This document shows, one piece after another, positions 35,579 to 48,500 of a stretch of DNA of 64,000 bases (position 1 is the first letter of the stretch; each line of letters opens with the position of its first letter). The notes beneath the pieces are model-generated. The model was given only the letters and a program-made list of their open reading frames with translations. It was not told the origin of the DNA and made no database searches. Made by a program: the position numbers and the translations under genes. The DNA is from Heterotrichella gracilis (lineage: Eukaryota > Sar > Xanthophyceae > Tribonematales > Xanthonemataceae): contig JAULBX010025718.1 of the NCBI GenBank assembly GCA_032358255.1, positions 124,001-188,000 on the forward strand. The letters run 5' to 3'.

Positions 35579-38503
35579 ATGGCTCCAGTACAGCAGCTCA
35601 GCAGTGAATTAGTTCAATCAGCGGATGTTTTGGCAGCAATGCTAGACTCACTTGCCCAGTAAGTGCCTTGCAAACCCTTGAACTGTCAGGTTACCAAGAA
35701 CCCAACACCAACCCAGGCCCTTTCAATTGCAGAGATCATCTCGAGTGCGAGATTGCAGCAGATGTCGTTGCTGCCGTGGCGCACGGTGCGAGCTGCAAGC
35801 CACTTTGCTTAATAGCCCTTGCCTTTCACAATTCGTTGGTGCCTAGCACTGCTTCCCCCTGGTTTTCCTTGCACCTGCTTCCACTTATGATATACTGCTG
35901 ACCCGCTGCAGCACGGGCACCCTTGTCCTTCATCCGCACAGAAGGGTTCAAAGCCCTGTGCAAAACCCTGCTGAGGACGAGTCAGTCACAGGCGCACAGG
36001 CAAGCCTTGTCAGCCGTCATGCGGCGACACCTGCCCACAGGTACACCTTGCGCTTACAACTCAAAGAAGGCTAATGTGGCTGCCACTGGCTACACTGACT
36101 ATGCCATCCTTTTTTGTGTATATAATTTTGCTGTCCAGTTTATTTGGGGCAAAGAGGCACTGCATGGTTGTCGCCATCTCAGAAAAAATGGTGCCAAATT
36201 CCATATTACCGTATTTCTAGTAGACAATAGTTGGACTATTTTACTATCAAACTACCCTTGCTCCAGGCAAATTCTGGCAAATGTGCCTCACCTATGTTGA
36301 CAACTTGGTCCTGTTGACACCTATGCAGTGTTGAGCCTGGTGATGGGCACCTTGCAAGCAGAGCACGGGCCTGGCTTCTTCCTCAACGGCGAGGCTGATG
36401 GCAGGTCGGTGACTGTTCCTGAGCAGCTGGCGGCGCTGGATACCCTTCAGGTGGCTAAACCCTAAACCTTGAAGATTCCTACTGCAGGCCCTGTCTCCTG
36501 CACCTGCACAGCGTGCTCAATGAAACAAATCGCATATTAATCCAACTTTTCTGAACCCATGAGATTGGTCCCGGGGAGTACAAGAACCCGCTGATCACGG
36601 TATGCTGGAAAGTACACAGGGAAGGTGCGCCTGCAGGATTTGTGTCCCACGTGCGCATGCGCAGATGGGGTGTGATGCACACTTTTCTGGCGCATGACAA
36701 GATGACTGTGTGCTGTGCAGGGCCTGCTCTTGCTGCTCCCAATGGCACGCAGCCTTGCAAGTGAGCTGGACTTATGTCAGGTGGGGTTCAAGTTAGGCGC
36801 GAGAACGCTGCTTTACTAATGCCACATTAGCGACTGTCAGAACAGCTTCCGTCACTGACACACTGGCATGGCTGATGTGTGCCCTGGCACAATACGCATT
36901 GCCAGAGCTTGGCTACGAACCTGCCTTTTCAGCATGCAAATGCAAAGTGAAGGGTGCTGGCCCGCTGTTTTTGACGTCGGCTGCGTGTTTGTTTACATTA
37001 CATGCATGCCCCCAGAGGGATGCATCCACCAACAATAGCCAAACGCCAGCCATTCCATGTGTTTGCCAGGTGTTGGTGCGCAAGCTATCACGATGGCCGG
37101 AGGATGGCATGTACACGGGGCTGGATGCACTGCTAGTACTGATGGCATCCGAGCGAAGCAGTCGAGAAGCCTTCTTGAATTGTCAAGGCATTAACGAGGT
37201 GGGTGGTGTCACAGTAGCACACATTGACAGTACGTACAGTGATGCACATAGTAGTACCTGGTAACATAATAACCTGTGGGATATATCATATTACATGTAC
37301 TGTTTCTTTGTTTGCTCATTTGTGGAGATATAGGATATATGGTGTCTCAATATGCTCGCAGGTGTGCGCCCTAAACCCTATAACCTAAAGCTCACTTGAC
37401 CACAGGTGTGCGCCCTGATCACGAACAAGGAGTTGGTCGACATTGTGCGGGGCAAACAAACCCTAAACCCTAGAAGATACACCCGCAATTGACCACCTGC
37501 CACAGGTGTGCGCCCTGATCATGAACAAAGAGCTGGAAGACAAACAAACCCTAGAACCTAAACCTTAAATTGACTACCTGCCACAGGTGTGCGCCCTGAT
37601 CATAAACAAGGAGCTGGACGACAAACAAACCCTAAACCCTGGATCCTAAACCCTAAATTGACCACCTGCTACAGGTGTGCGCCCTGATCATGAACAAGGA
37701 CCTGGACGACATTGTGCGGGGGAAGGCAGCGGAGTTTGTCAACATCATGCTCACTCACATACTGGTGGCAAGCGATGATGGGGCGTTTGGCGGTGAGTGG
37801 CTGGGCACCTTGCAAGCGGCGGTTGCACAAATTGCAAATGTGCAATGTGCACAATGGGTTGGTCGGTCAGGGTTGGCGCCTTGTGGCCAATTTATCAAAT
37901 GATGGCGAGGGTGGCCAACCTCTGTGCGTGAACATGCTTGTGAGATTTCGTCCTTACCGTGCAGCTTCTATGAACTGCAAGACCAGGCACTTGTCAGCAG
38001 ACTTGGCATTTCTACATGTTTCCATGGCAGTCCCCATTACCCCAGCAGCGCCGGTCATCCCACACTCACGTCCCTATCCTATACTCCAAGTTTTAACCCC
38101 TGAACTGGTACTCTGCATGCCCCCGCGACCCCACCAGCGCCTTCAAAACCCCAAACCCTAAACCCTAAATGATAAATAAGAAAGTAACTGCGCCGCAGCT
38201 GACACCCAGACTTTGTACGCATGCTCCTTCCAGCACCTCGCTGCACAAGGCACTTGAGCAGCAGCTGGGTGACCTGGGGGCATCAGTGCTAGCGCAGCTC
38301 CTAGACCTAATCCTTAAGCCCTAAACCCATGCCCCGCAGGGCCCCTCAGCCCCGCCAGCGCCTCCCTGCGCAAGGCAGTTGAGCAGCAGCTGGGTGACCT
38401 GGTGGCGGCAGTGCTGGCGCAGTCTGTGGACCTCAGGGACCACGAGCGGGGTCTGCTCATGCTGCAGGAGGTTTCGGCTGCGGCGGTTGGGATGGTGGCG
38501 TGA
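35579..38503 (+). CDS. Unknown helical protein, possible armadillo-like fold
   Basis: Nine exons join in phase: 35579-35658, 35733-35785, 35912-36040, 36329-36450, 36564-36599, 36721-36780, 37070-37198, 37675-37792 and 38340-38503; 296 residues with the ATG at 35579. The 36-base exon (36564) is supported only by phase and splice signals. The protein is Leu/Ala-rich and reads as successive amphipathic helices (for example AAEFVNIMLTHILVASDD), which suggests a helical-repeat fold, but I recognise no family. Two of its exon starts (exons 8 and 9) have been duplicated in the preceding introns with CCCTAAA spacers. It shares a 640-bp divergent upstream region with VPS29; no functional link is implied. 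Confidence 0.72.
37362..37710. repeat. Five-copy exon-start array with telomere-like spacers
   Basis: The first bases of exon 8 (GTGTGCGCCCTGATCA, with acceptor ACAG) occur at 37675 (real), 37587, 37506, 37406 and, truncated to 11 bases that run directly into CCCTAAACCCTA, at 37362. Spacers contain CCCTAAA-like units and a shared ATTGACCACCTGCCACAG-type acceptor tract. Confidence 0.95.
38231..38431. repeat. Duplicated start of last exon with telomere-like spacer
   Basis: The segment encoding ASLRKAVEQQLGDL in the last exon (38355-38431) is copied upstream at 38231-38306 with about 85% identity. CCCTAAA units flank the copy (38155-38168 and 38318-38328). Confidence 0.9.
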
Positions 38504-39373
38504 AGTGCGTGGCATGAGCCGGGGGGAAGGGGGTGTTCATTGTTTAATCTAGCGGGGTGGGGCGTGGGCGATGGGGCCGCAGGGCTGGGAGTGGGGATGG
38601 GGTTGGTTTGCGCGCGCAGTGCGAGCAGTGGAGATGGTGGTGTGATGGGCAGGAAAGCGCTTGGGGTTGGGGGGGGGGTGCTATGGGAGGGCATTGCAAC
38701 CAGTGGGGTTGTGGCACGATGTTGGGTGCTTGGAACGGGGGCTGGGGGCTGGCACATGTTTCCGTGTACAATATGCCAGACACGTCTGATTGTCTAGTGC
38801 ACAACTGCAGGCCATGTAGGAGTGTGGTATGGCTGCCATGGCACACTGTACTAGACAACGGTATAGATCAAACATTTAGGAAATTAAGGATGGCCAACTC
38901 CCAGAAGTAACTACCACCAAATGTCTTGCACACGTATTGGGCAGTGCTGCATATTGTGACAGGTTGCAAACAGGACTCCTCGACTGACGGTCAACTTTCT
39001 GTCTCAGACTGCCCATGGGCCAACGGGAGCATAGATCACTGACACACAAAGGTTTCTGGGTTAGCCACTGGCGAGCCCCATGTCTTGTGGGGTAACAAGG
39101 CATGGGTGACGTCCTGTTGCCCTCCACACTGAGTGAATAATACCGCTGACGTGTCAGTGAACTCCAGTGCCAGCAGGAGGCAAGCTGCAGACCAAGCCAA
39201 GCCAAGAAAAAAGGCCCAGCTACCAAGCTGTTGCAAACCTCGTACAGCAACTCTCCGACACAGCACTCGTGGTTTACAACCTAAACCCACGTCTTTTATG
39301 ATGTGCCACTCACTGTCGTAGTCCACACCGGATCACCCTTTGCAGAGACCAGCCCATCACTGCACTTGGCGCC
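38504..39373. other. Intergenic, dioxygenase 1 upstream region
   Basis: No gene supported. A segment near 39165-39200 is shared with 45326-45355 upstream of the second dioxygenase gene, so the tandem duplication included promoter DNA. Confidence 0.6.
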
Positions 39374-42300
39374 ATGAATACTTCTACCAGCAACGGTCTG
39401 TTCTACTACCTCGACTCCACGCTGCTCAAGTTGTTGGGCCACAAAAGCACAACCAGCCCTTACCTGGAAGGCAACTATGCCCCTGTCGATAAGGAGGTAG
39501 AAGGGGCGGAGTTGGAGGTGGTTGGGGAGATGCCACCAGGGATGAACGGGCTGTTTGTCAAAGTGGGCCCCAACCCATACTTCAAGCCACTGGGCGGCTA
39601 CCACTGGTGGGTGAAACAAAACAGCTGTTTTCTGGCACCAGTATATCCCCTAATAGTGCCCTACTGGTGCCCTGGGCTTGCAAATGGCATGCAGAGGCTT
39701 CCGCAACCCTAAACCCTACACCAGTTGTTTCACCAAAGTTTTGGTTTATTGGTCCACTGAGAAGTAGAACACACAAAATTCTGTCAATTGGAAACTGGGG
39801 GTAGCATCAACAGAAGCCTGTAAGTATGCCGGTAAGTATGCCTGGGTACAATATGTTAACAATAACTTATCCTTCTTGTCACAGCAAAGCGTTGTCCACT
39901 TATCACCTCGTGCCTACCCATGTGCAGGTTTGATGGGGACGGCATGCTGCACGCCTGCAGAATCAGTGATGGAAAGGTGGTGTACAGCAACAAATGGGTG
40001 GACACAACCCGCCTGAAAGTGGAGAAGAAACTGGGGTACCCCGCCTACACAAAGGTAATGCCCACTCAACATTCCTCTTATTCTTGTCCATGCAAGGTGC
40101 TGTTTACACACACATATGCCATTCATTCCTGTCCACTTTCTGCCTGGCAATCCTTTTCAAAAAACAACTTTTTAACTTTTGGTTACACACCACTTTGTGA
40201 AACGTTCATTCCCACCATGTCTATATCATGTTATAAAAGTAACATATATCTCAGACAGCTAGCGCATTTCTGTTCATGGCCACAGATTTTGTGCTAAGGT
40301 CAACATGCTGTTTATTTACAAACCACAGACACTAAACATGGCCATTTTTGCTTGTCCAGTTTGGCGACCAGAAGGGGGTGGGCGTGTTGATGAACGTGAT
40401 GCTGGAGTACATCAAGGCGAACATTGGCATGCTGCCCTTAGGGGTGCGGGTGCATTGTATCTGAGATGGGACACGGAGGAGGCCATAGTTAGTTAGCTAG
40501 GTACATGCATGAATGGCTTTATAGGATATTCCAGCAATAAAGCCTGATAAGCAGTCATTTTTGCGCATATGCCTCGCCACGCAGCTCTTTCCTGGCCCTG
40601 TTTGAACCATTTATGCGTCAGATTTCGGGTTAAGGGGTTTGGGTTTAAGGTTAAGTACCCAACGAAATGGGACACTGAGGGCGCCATATGCATGCACAGT
40701 GCATGTTAAAGGTGACTATGTGCTGTGTCAACCCTATGGCTACCTAGCACTTTAAAAATTCTCCAGGACGGACTCGTAAGGCATCAGTGAGATGATGCAC
40801 TTACTAACTAACTAACCGTGGTCAATACCAGGCTTGAAGAGCACTGTGTTTGGATTGCACCACATGTTTGAAACAGTCTACTTTTGGACCTGCAGGATGG
40901 TAATGGCACCAGCAACACAGCCCTGGCCTTCCATGCCGGCAAGCTGCTGGCACTGCATGAGGGGGACCTGCCATACCAAGTGCGCATGATGTGCGACGGT
41001 GTGCTTGAAACGCTGGGGCGGGTGGAGTTTGATGGCAAGGTGAAGGGCCCATTCACAGCGCACCCCAAGCTGGACCCGGTCACAGGTGAGGGCACATGCA
41101 AGCTATGCTCATGCGCAGCACAGTAGAAACCCTTGGTAGAGTTTGCGCTTATATGGCCACATCGTTTGGGCTCTTAAATTGGACTCAGTGGTACTAGCTG
41201 ACGGTCAGGCACGGTTGCCAGGCAGGCCACCTGGTGCATCTTGGTTTATCTGGGATGGATATAGTCAGTCAGTACATAGACCCTGCTAATAGGGTAGGGT
41301 CGTTTGCATGGAGGATGACTGCCCGCCCCGTTCGTACATGTTCCCCTCTCCTGCTGGGATAGGCAGGCTGACATGGCATCATGGCACTGCATGCATGAAG
41401 CTGGGCTTCTGAGAAGTGGTGTACACGTGGCATAGCCTGAATGATTGAAAGGCTAATACCGTGGCCTGGTAGGGTTTAGGGTTTGGGATTTAGGGTTTAG
41501 GGACATACAATGAACACCTGTGCACACTCTTCTTCCAATGCTATTGTAACCAATCTTAAGAGTGCCGTGGGATCAATAAGTGGTTCAAACAGTGCCAGGA
41601 AAGAGCTGTGTGACGCCGCATGTGCAAGACTGACTGCTAATCTGGCTGTATTGGTGGAATGCACGTAACTAACTAGAGTGTCTGCCAGACATCTGGGTCG
41701 AGTGCATTTTAACGCCTGGGATGGGTGACTACCTTGCATTGGTCCTGCAGGGGAGCTGTTCTTCATTGGATATGACTTGCAGAAGCAGCCGCACTGCCGC
41801 TATGGTGTGCTGGATCCCCAGGGCAATGTCAAGTTCCAGATAGACATCGACATTGCCCAGCCTGTCATGATGCACGACTGTGCCATTACAGAGGAATACA
41901 TGATCTTTCTGGACACGCCAGTGATATTTGACCCAAAGGTAACTCCTGTGCATGTACGGTATGTTGTGGCCTCGTGATGTACAAGTTACGTAATTAAGAT
42001 GACCCACTATGCTGAAGGTGGGCATCCATTTTATTGTGATCATTTAGAGATATCAGTAGATCATACTAGTACTTATCACCCATCTCCCAGTAGAATCTAT
42101 GCGCACCATGTCAAGAGTAATAAGATAATAATGGGACCATTAGTATCTTATTATTCTTGACCATGTTTGATGTCTTCCACCCACATGGTTGTGTGAAGAG
42201 GGGATGCAAAGTCTGCGACCTAAACACTTGCACGCTTGCCTGCAGTTGATGATCACAAAAGGCGCCCTGCCTTTCCGCTTCGACAAATTGCGCACAGCCA

Positions 42301-44121
42301 ACTTTGGTGTCCTTCCCCGCTACTCCCAAGATGCCAGCCAGGTCAAGTGGTTCCATCTCCCAGCCACGGTGATCCTTCACATTGTCAACGCATGGCAGGA
42401 GGGACCGCTGGTGAAGCTGTTTGCCTGCTGCTTCGATGAGGTAAATCCTAAAGCCAAACCCTAACTCAGAAGCCCTACGTAGGAGAGTCCACTGGTGAAC
42501 CAAAACCCTGATAATCAACTTTGGGAGTGTTTTTGGGAGGCACGAGCACTGTGATGCAATAATTGTAGAAAGTAATATGGTAATTCCAATCATTTTTTGG
42601 TTACGATGTTCATTAAAAGTATCACGTGCACATTGCATTGATACAAACAAGCAAACACACAAACAAATGGCATTTTAGCCATCATCACAGTGATACATAA
42701 GGAGTATTACATTGACCATGATTATTACCTCGACCACAATTTCTTCCATGGCTGTACAGTTTGACCTGGATTTCGAAAAGTACCTCAAGGAGCACATCAA
42801 GGTTGAGAGGGACAAGCTGCCGTGTGTCAACGAGCTGACCTTCAACATGGAGACGGGGGAGGCCACCAGGAGGGTGGTGGCGCCTGTGTATGGGGACTTC
42901 CCGGTGGTCAATCAGAACCTTGTAGGTGAGGGCAGATGCATTGACTCATGCATCTGCGGTTGCCCTGCACTCTGTGTCATTGTCTATGGCTGTGTGACCC
43001 GGGTGTGAGGAGCTCCCGGGGATGGGTACAGCGCTGCCGCCCCTTTAATATTCCTTCCTTCCTTCCATTGACTCGTGGGACTTGAGGACCTCCTGGTGAG
43101 GGCAGGCGCAAATATACAATTGTAAGATTGTTGTAATAATGATTTTATTTGTAATAATCGGCTCATTTGCTTTCCAGGACCTCAGTGCTATGTGTGGCAC
43201 CTTCTTTACATTGATTTTCACAATGCTTGGTCAGATCATTCACGTTTGTTGAGCAAATGACCTCCTGATTGTAATGATCCGATCCGATGACAATGATTTT
43301 GCCACATTACTTGAATCATGTGGCAATATGTGGATCGAAAATGGCACATGTTTCCACCTTGACACCTGCTCGCATTCAATAGCAGCAGCAATCATCTGGT
43401 GATGCAGTATGCCTGAACGTGGTGTATGCGCTGGCAGGCCGCAAGAGTCGATACACATATCTGGCCATGCTGGATGACAGTGAGATGACTGGAAGATATG
43501 TGGGTGTTGCCAAACTCGACCTGCTTGCTGGGTCTGAGGAGGCGGCGGTGGCAGGCATTGTGAGGCACGGGGCAGACAGAGTTGGAGGGGAGGCGTTCTT
43601 TGTGCCCAGCAGCAGTGACCCAAGCAAAACAAAAGGTATGGCTTGCTGAATAGCTTTTGTTCTGCTGCTTTTTGACGTGCTGCATTGTCCAAGAATTCCT
43701 TTGTTTGTTTTTTGGTGTTACTTTTGGAGTACTGTACCCTCTTTGGAGGTACCCTCTCATTTAGAATTCCTCACGTTGCCTGACTGGAGATGATTACAAT
43801 TATTATAATTGGAAAGAATAATAAGCACTTGCTTATGCTTGACCTCTTTGTTAAGGTATACCAGACATATGCTTAGCTGCAAGCTGAATTTCATGGACAA
43901 GGACTCCACTGCCTGCAGGCGAGGACGACGGGTACCTGGTCACCTACGTATGGGATGAGAAGGCACAGCACAGCGAGATGGTGGTGTACAACGCAGCTAC
44001 CATGGATGATGAGCCGGTTGCACGCGTGCAGCTGCCCCAGCGGGTGCCCTATGGCTTCCACTGTCTGCACATCACCGAGCAGCGGTTCCAACAGCAGATG
44101 GCAGCATCAGGGCTCGTGTAG
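39374..44121 (+). CDS. Carotenoid cleavage dioxygenase (CCD1-like), copy A
   Basis: Nine exons: 39374-39606, 39928-40054, 40360-40449, 40896-41085, 41751-41938, 42246-42440, 42760-42925, 43408-43635 and 43919-44121; 539 residues. The four iron-binding histidines of the RPE65/CCD family are seen in their usual contexts: TAHPKLDP, MMHDCAITEEYMIF, ILHIVNAWQEG and GFHCLH. The N-terminus (NGLFVKVGPNPYFKP) matches the first propeller strand. There is no evident transit peptide, as in cytosolic plant CCD1, which cleaves carotenoids to apocarotenoids; the substrate here is not known. The adjacent copy B has the same intron positions. Intron 3 and intron 4 carry inverted copies of a dispersed repeat around exon 4, and intron 4 also has telomere-like units (41470-41505). 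Confidence 0.94.
40488..40610 (-). repeat. Dispersed repeat family, inverted copy
   Basis: Reverse-orientation copy of the element at 12688, located in intron 3 of dioxygenase A. GGTTCAAACAGGGCCAGGAA is read on the minus strand, and the TAAC end lies at 40488-40500. Confidence 0.75.
41565..41674 (+). repeat. Dispersed repeat family, copy in dioxygenase A intron 4
   Basis: About 85% identical by eye to 12688-12808; includes GGTTCAAACAGTGCCAGGAA and ends in TAACTAACTA. A telomere-like block lies just upstream. Confidence 0.8.
42111..42160. repeat. Short hairpin element, family member 1
   Basis: Arms of 24 bases (42111-42134 and 42137-42160) pair with two mismatches. The core TAATAAGATAATAAT is shared with the hairpin at 52644. 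In intron 5 of dioxygenase A. Confidence 0.85.
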
Positions 44122-45542
44122 GGATCCCAGGGTTCTGAAAGGGAATTCCTCTGAAGCACGTGTGCAGTTGCCATGAATTCCACAGGTTGGCAAGCCCTTG
44201 ATGTCGACACAAGGTCAAGGAGCACGGGGCAGCATGGCGGTAGGAGCAGCCGCTGGAACAGTGTAGCAGCTAGCAACATTCCTAGGATAACAACCTCAGG
44301 TTGCTGAGTCGGCTCCACTAAGAACAGCAGGCCTGCATGAGGCTAGCAGCAACACCCATGAGCAGCTGGCAATAGCAGCAGTTGGTCGCAGCAGGGTCTC
44401 AAATTGACAAATTGACTAAATTGAACATGGAGTGCATGTGTAGCAACTCCATTTGGGGCACGTATGTACATTCATGCAAGAAGTAATGATTAATGCCCCA
44501 TCAGATGGACACTGTAGGGTTTTCAAGGTAGATGACGCAACAGGAACTCGAATCAACCAGCAAAACGGATCAAAATCAGCGTAGGGACCTTACTAAGGAC
44601 GGCCAGACCGTGCACTGTTTGCTGTGTGATGAGAGATGTGTTATTGAGTGAGTATTGTGTGATGAGCAAATTATTATTGCCATCGGTGGGTGATGGCCTG
44701 GTAGCCAATAAAAGGGCAGAATCAGCATGGTGCGCACCAAGGAATTTTCATTTTTAGAAGAAGGGGTTTAGGATCCTCCTACGATGCGATGTAGGGGATT
44801 TTAATATAATGATGTCAGACATCATTTCTGTCAGAAGCTGTTCAACAGAGTCTGGTTGCCATGCATAGGACGCGCGTAGCTACAAAATGACTCGTTGTGA
44901 CAAGTTAACACCCTCACATCCTTTTGGACAGGCATTGTACCCCACATGTGCACGCTCAGAGTAGCACATGGGGGGGGTGTTTTGTGTAATTCATTCAGTA
45001 CGGGTATGGGGTTTAGTAAGCTGTGAACTTGATTTTCGATAAGGCTGTGAGTCAAACCCATTCTCTAGGGGCGTGGCTTGCACACAAAACCCCTCGAGGG
45101 TAACACTTTGATGCAAAGCAACATCATGTTGATTGTCGAGGCGAGTGCGCAACAGCTACAACCTGGGCATGGCATCTGACAGTGTTGGGAGTTGATGGTC
45201 ACATTTGGAACTAATATTCCCTTTCAAGTTTCACAATATAACCTAGAAATATATCTGCAAGGGTAAGAACGCAGCGGGGAGAGTCTTGCCATCTCCAGTG
45301 CCTGCTAACAATGTGGGCCACTCAAATGCCAGCACGAGGCAAACTGCAGACCACCACACAAGCGCAGACCGCCACAAGCACGACGGCAACAGCCTCTACC
45401 AAACACCACATCGGCCCTTCTCTGGCACAACGTCGTGCATACAAATAATCGAGAACGCACTGCCATGTAAGGTTACATCCCACCACAGATCTGACACGTC
45501 TGTGCTGAATTGCACCAAAACCCTTTGCACCCCATCGGCGAC
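44122..45542. other. Intergenic between the two dioxygenases
   Basis: No supported gene. The distal part is the duplicated upstream region of copy B (see 45326-45355). Confidence 0.55.
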
Positions 45543-48500
45543 ATGATTACTCCCAGCAGCAACAGCGTCTTCTACTACCTCGACTCCACGCTGCTCAAAT
45601 GGCTGGGCCACTCGAGTAAAGCCAGCCCGTACCTGGACGGCAACTATGCCCCTGTCGACACGGAGGTAGAAGGGGTGGAGCTGGAGGCGACTGGACAGCT
45701 GCCAACTGGTCTGAACGGGCTGTTCGTCAGAGTCGGCCCCAACCCATACTTCAAGCCAATAGGAGACTATCACTGGTGGGTACAGCAGGGCATTCAAGTG
45801 CCACCGCCCGCCCTGGCCACGATGCCATGTGGGCTCACGCCTGGCTGGCTGCCAATAGCTGCAGGCCACGTGTACGGGTCGTTGCATTATTATGTCATAA
45901 AACATCTGTATACGGTAAACCTTGAATTTTGCTATCAGCTTATTATTGGTAGTATACCAGTACATTATTGGTGCAAGCTGGTGCAAGATGTGCAAGCACC
46001 TTGGCGCCTGGCTGCGAGGAGTTGAACCACAACCTGCAACACGCCTGGGCACCACCTGAGCCATCTGGTGCAGGTTTGATGGGGACGGCATGCTGCACGC
46101 CTGCAGAATCAGTGATGGCAAGGTGGTGTACAGCAACAAGTGGGTGGACACAAACCGCCTCAAGGTAGAGAAGAAACTGGGGTACCCCACCTACACAAAG
46201 GTAACGCCCACTTGTTCATATTCTCAGCCTTACCAGTAGTGCCCACATGCCGCCCACATCGATATCACCTACGAGCATAAACGCCACGCACATCCACACA
46301 TCCTGTTTTGTCTGCAACTGTGTATTTGGGCCACATTTGTCTTGTTTTCAGCATCGTTTTGCCCCTCTTAACACACCTTCTTCATGGCCACCAATTTGGC
46401 CGCTATTGTTCTGCGTAAAGTGAGTAAAGTAAAAATGTTCCGCTCACGGGAAGCACACTTGCTTGTTCAGATTGGGGATTCCAAGGGGGCTGGCTTCCTG
46501 ATGTACCTGGTGCTGGAGAAGATCAAGAAGACCATTGGAATGATACCCACAGCGGTACGTGTGCAGATTTGAAGCGCACGGCATTTGAGTGCCATATGCG
46601 AGCAGGCCATCCGGCATGGACACAGCTGTGGGTTCATCAGTAAACAGTAGTGGGATGGCACTTGGGAACAAGTTGCATCGCACGGCGCAGTCGTAGTCAC
46701 CAGCCTTCAAATGCACCACAGCAGTCATTCTACCCTACCTTGGGTCATGCACATATTTCAAATCAAAATTCGTGGCTGTCATGCATGCATCTGAAAAGGC
46801 ACTCTCAAAGTGGGCCTGCATGGATTTGCACCACATGCCAATGCCAGCACCCAATCTCTACTGGGCCTGCGGGTTGGCACGGGCACAGTTCTGTACTATA
46901 ACCTGTCGCTGCCATGCATTTAAACCCATTGTCACAAGGGGCCCTATTAAATATGGAGGTGCATGGCTGTGCACCACGTAGATCTGCCCATACCGGACCA
47001 TCATGAGGTATATACTACCAAATCTAGCCTACATGCATGGGTATATTCCACATGCCGGTACCCATGTTCACATCCTGTTGGGCTTACAGATTGGCGCTGG
47101 CACCGGCAACACAGCCATGGCCTTCCATGCTGGCAAGCTGCTGGCACTGCACGAGGGGGATTTGCCCTACCAGGTGCGCATGATGTGCGACGGTGTCCTC
47201 GAGACGCTGGGGCGAGTGGAGTTTGATGGCAAATTCAAGGGATCGTTCACAGCGCACCCAAAGCTGGACCCGATGACAGGTGAGCCGCACATGTAATTCA
47301 TTCCAAGCTCATCAGAAACACGATGTAGCAGAATCGTGCAGGCCTGGCCTCTTGCCTATGCATGAACCCTTGGAATTTGCACCGCTGCATCGGGTCGCCA
47401 TTGCCACAGTACTCCATCAAGATGTAAACAAAATCCTGGTCTTGGAACGCATTAAAAAATTGCACGGTGTGTGGCACCCTGCACACCATTGTGAAAACTG
47501 GTTTAGACAGCGTGTCTGCACAGAAACCTGTGGACTGTTTAGTGCCACCAAGCATGCACCACAGGAGCTAGTATTTTGGTCACTGGTCAGATCAATTCAC
47601 AGTACACATGAACCTATTCTTGCTCACTTGTTTAGAGCGAGGTTGATCATGAACCTGATCTCCCGAGCTATCAATTTTGGCTGCCGCATACCGCACTCGA
47701 GGACCCTGCTTGTGCAGAATGCTTTGATACAAACTCGTTCGCAATAGCTATGCCTGAATGTGTCTGCAACGGGATTGCTCAGCTCCCTACAAATGGTAGC
47801 AAAGGACTGCAGTCAGGTGCAGCACAAGAACACAAAAGCAGTATTCGACCTTGTATAGGGAACACTGTTGTGCTGTTTTGCTTGGTTTAGTACAAGGAAT
47901 CCGAATGTTAGTGAGGGAGTAACTGCTTCGGACCTTCTACAGCGCTCGAGGTTGGGAAAAGAAGGGCAGACATGGGACTCCGTTATCTACTGGAACCCAT
48001 TAATTGCACTTTGTTGCATATCAGTTCTCGGTTTGTGTAGCCCTTGATCAGCCTGACTTCTAGTCGTACTGCTGTCAGGTATCAACTCGCTGTGTGACAT
48101 GACCTTGCATTGCGTTGCAGGGGAGTTGTTTTTCATCGGATACGATGTGCAGAAGCAGCCGTACTGCCGATACGGTGTGCTGGATCCCAAGGGCAACCTC
48201 AAGTTCCAGATCAACATCGATATCCCCCAGCCCATCATGATGCACGACTGCGCCATCACTGAGGAGTACATGATTTTCCTGGACATGCCGCTGCTGTTTG
48301 AGCCAAAGGTGGGTCCTTGCATGCCAAATCACGAGTACGGTTGAGTGGTGCAAAGGTGGTTGCAGGCCCATGGTCTCTGACCGGGGGGGAATGTACTGCT
48401 GATGATGAGGGGCACGTCTTGCTATCAACAAATTTGGGTGCAAAGTGGGTGCAGAGACATTTGCCCAGTCAGGAGACACCTACTGCTATGGTGTTAGTGC

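Noticed and set aside
37362-37710. CRISPR-like or minisatellite array
   Set aside because: Repeats are the acceptor and start of a coding exon; spacing is uneven and spacers share CCCTAAA units.
47298-47555. Functional second kinase gene
   Set aside because: Only parts of the N-lobe exons are present; HRD, DFG and APE regions are missing.
47334-48040. Kinase fragment as an alternative exon of dioxygenase B
   Set aside because: It is in antisense orientation to the dioxygenase and contains the kinase introns; the dioxygenase exons on both sides join cleanly without it.
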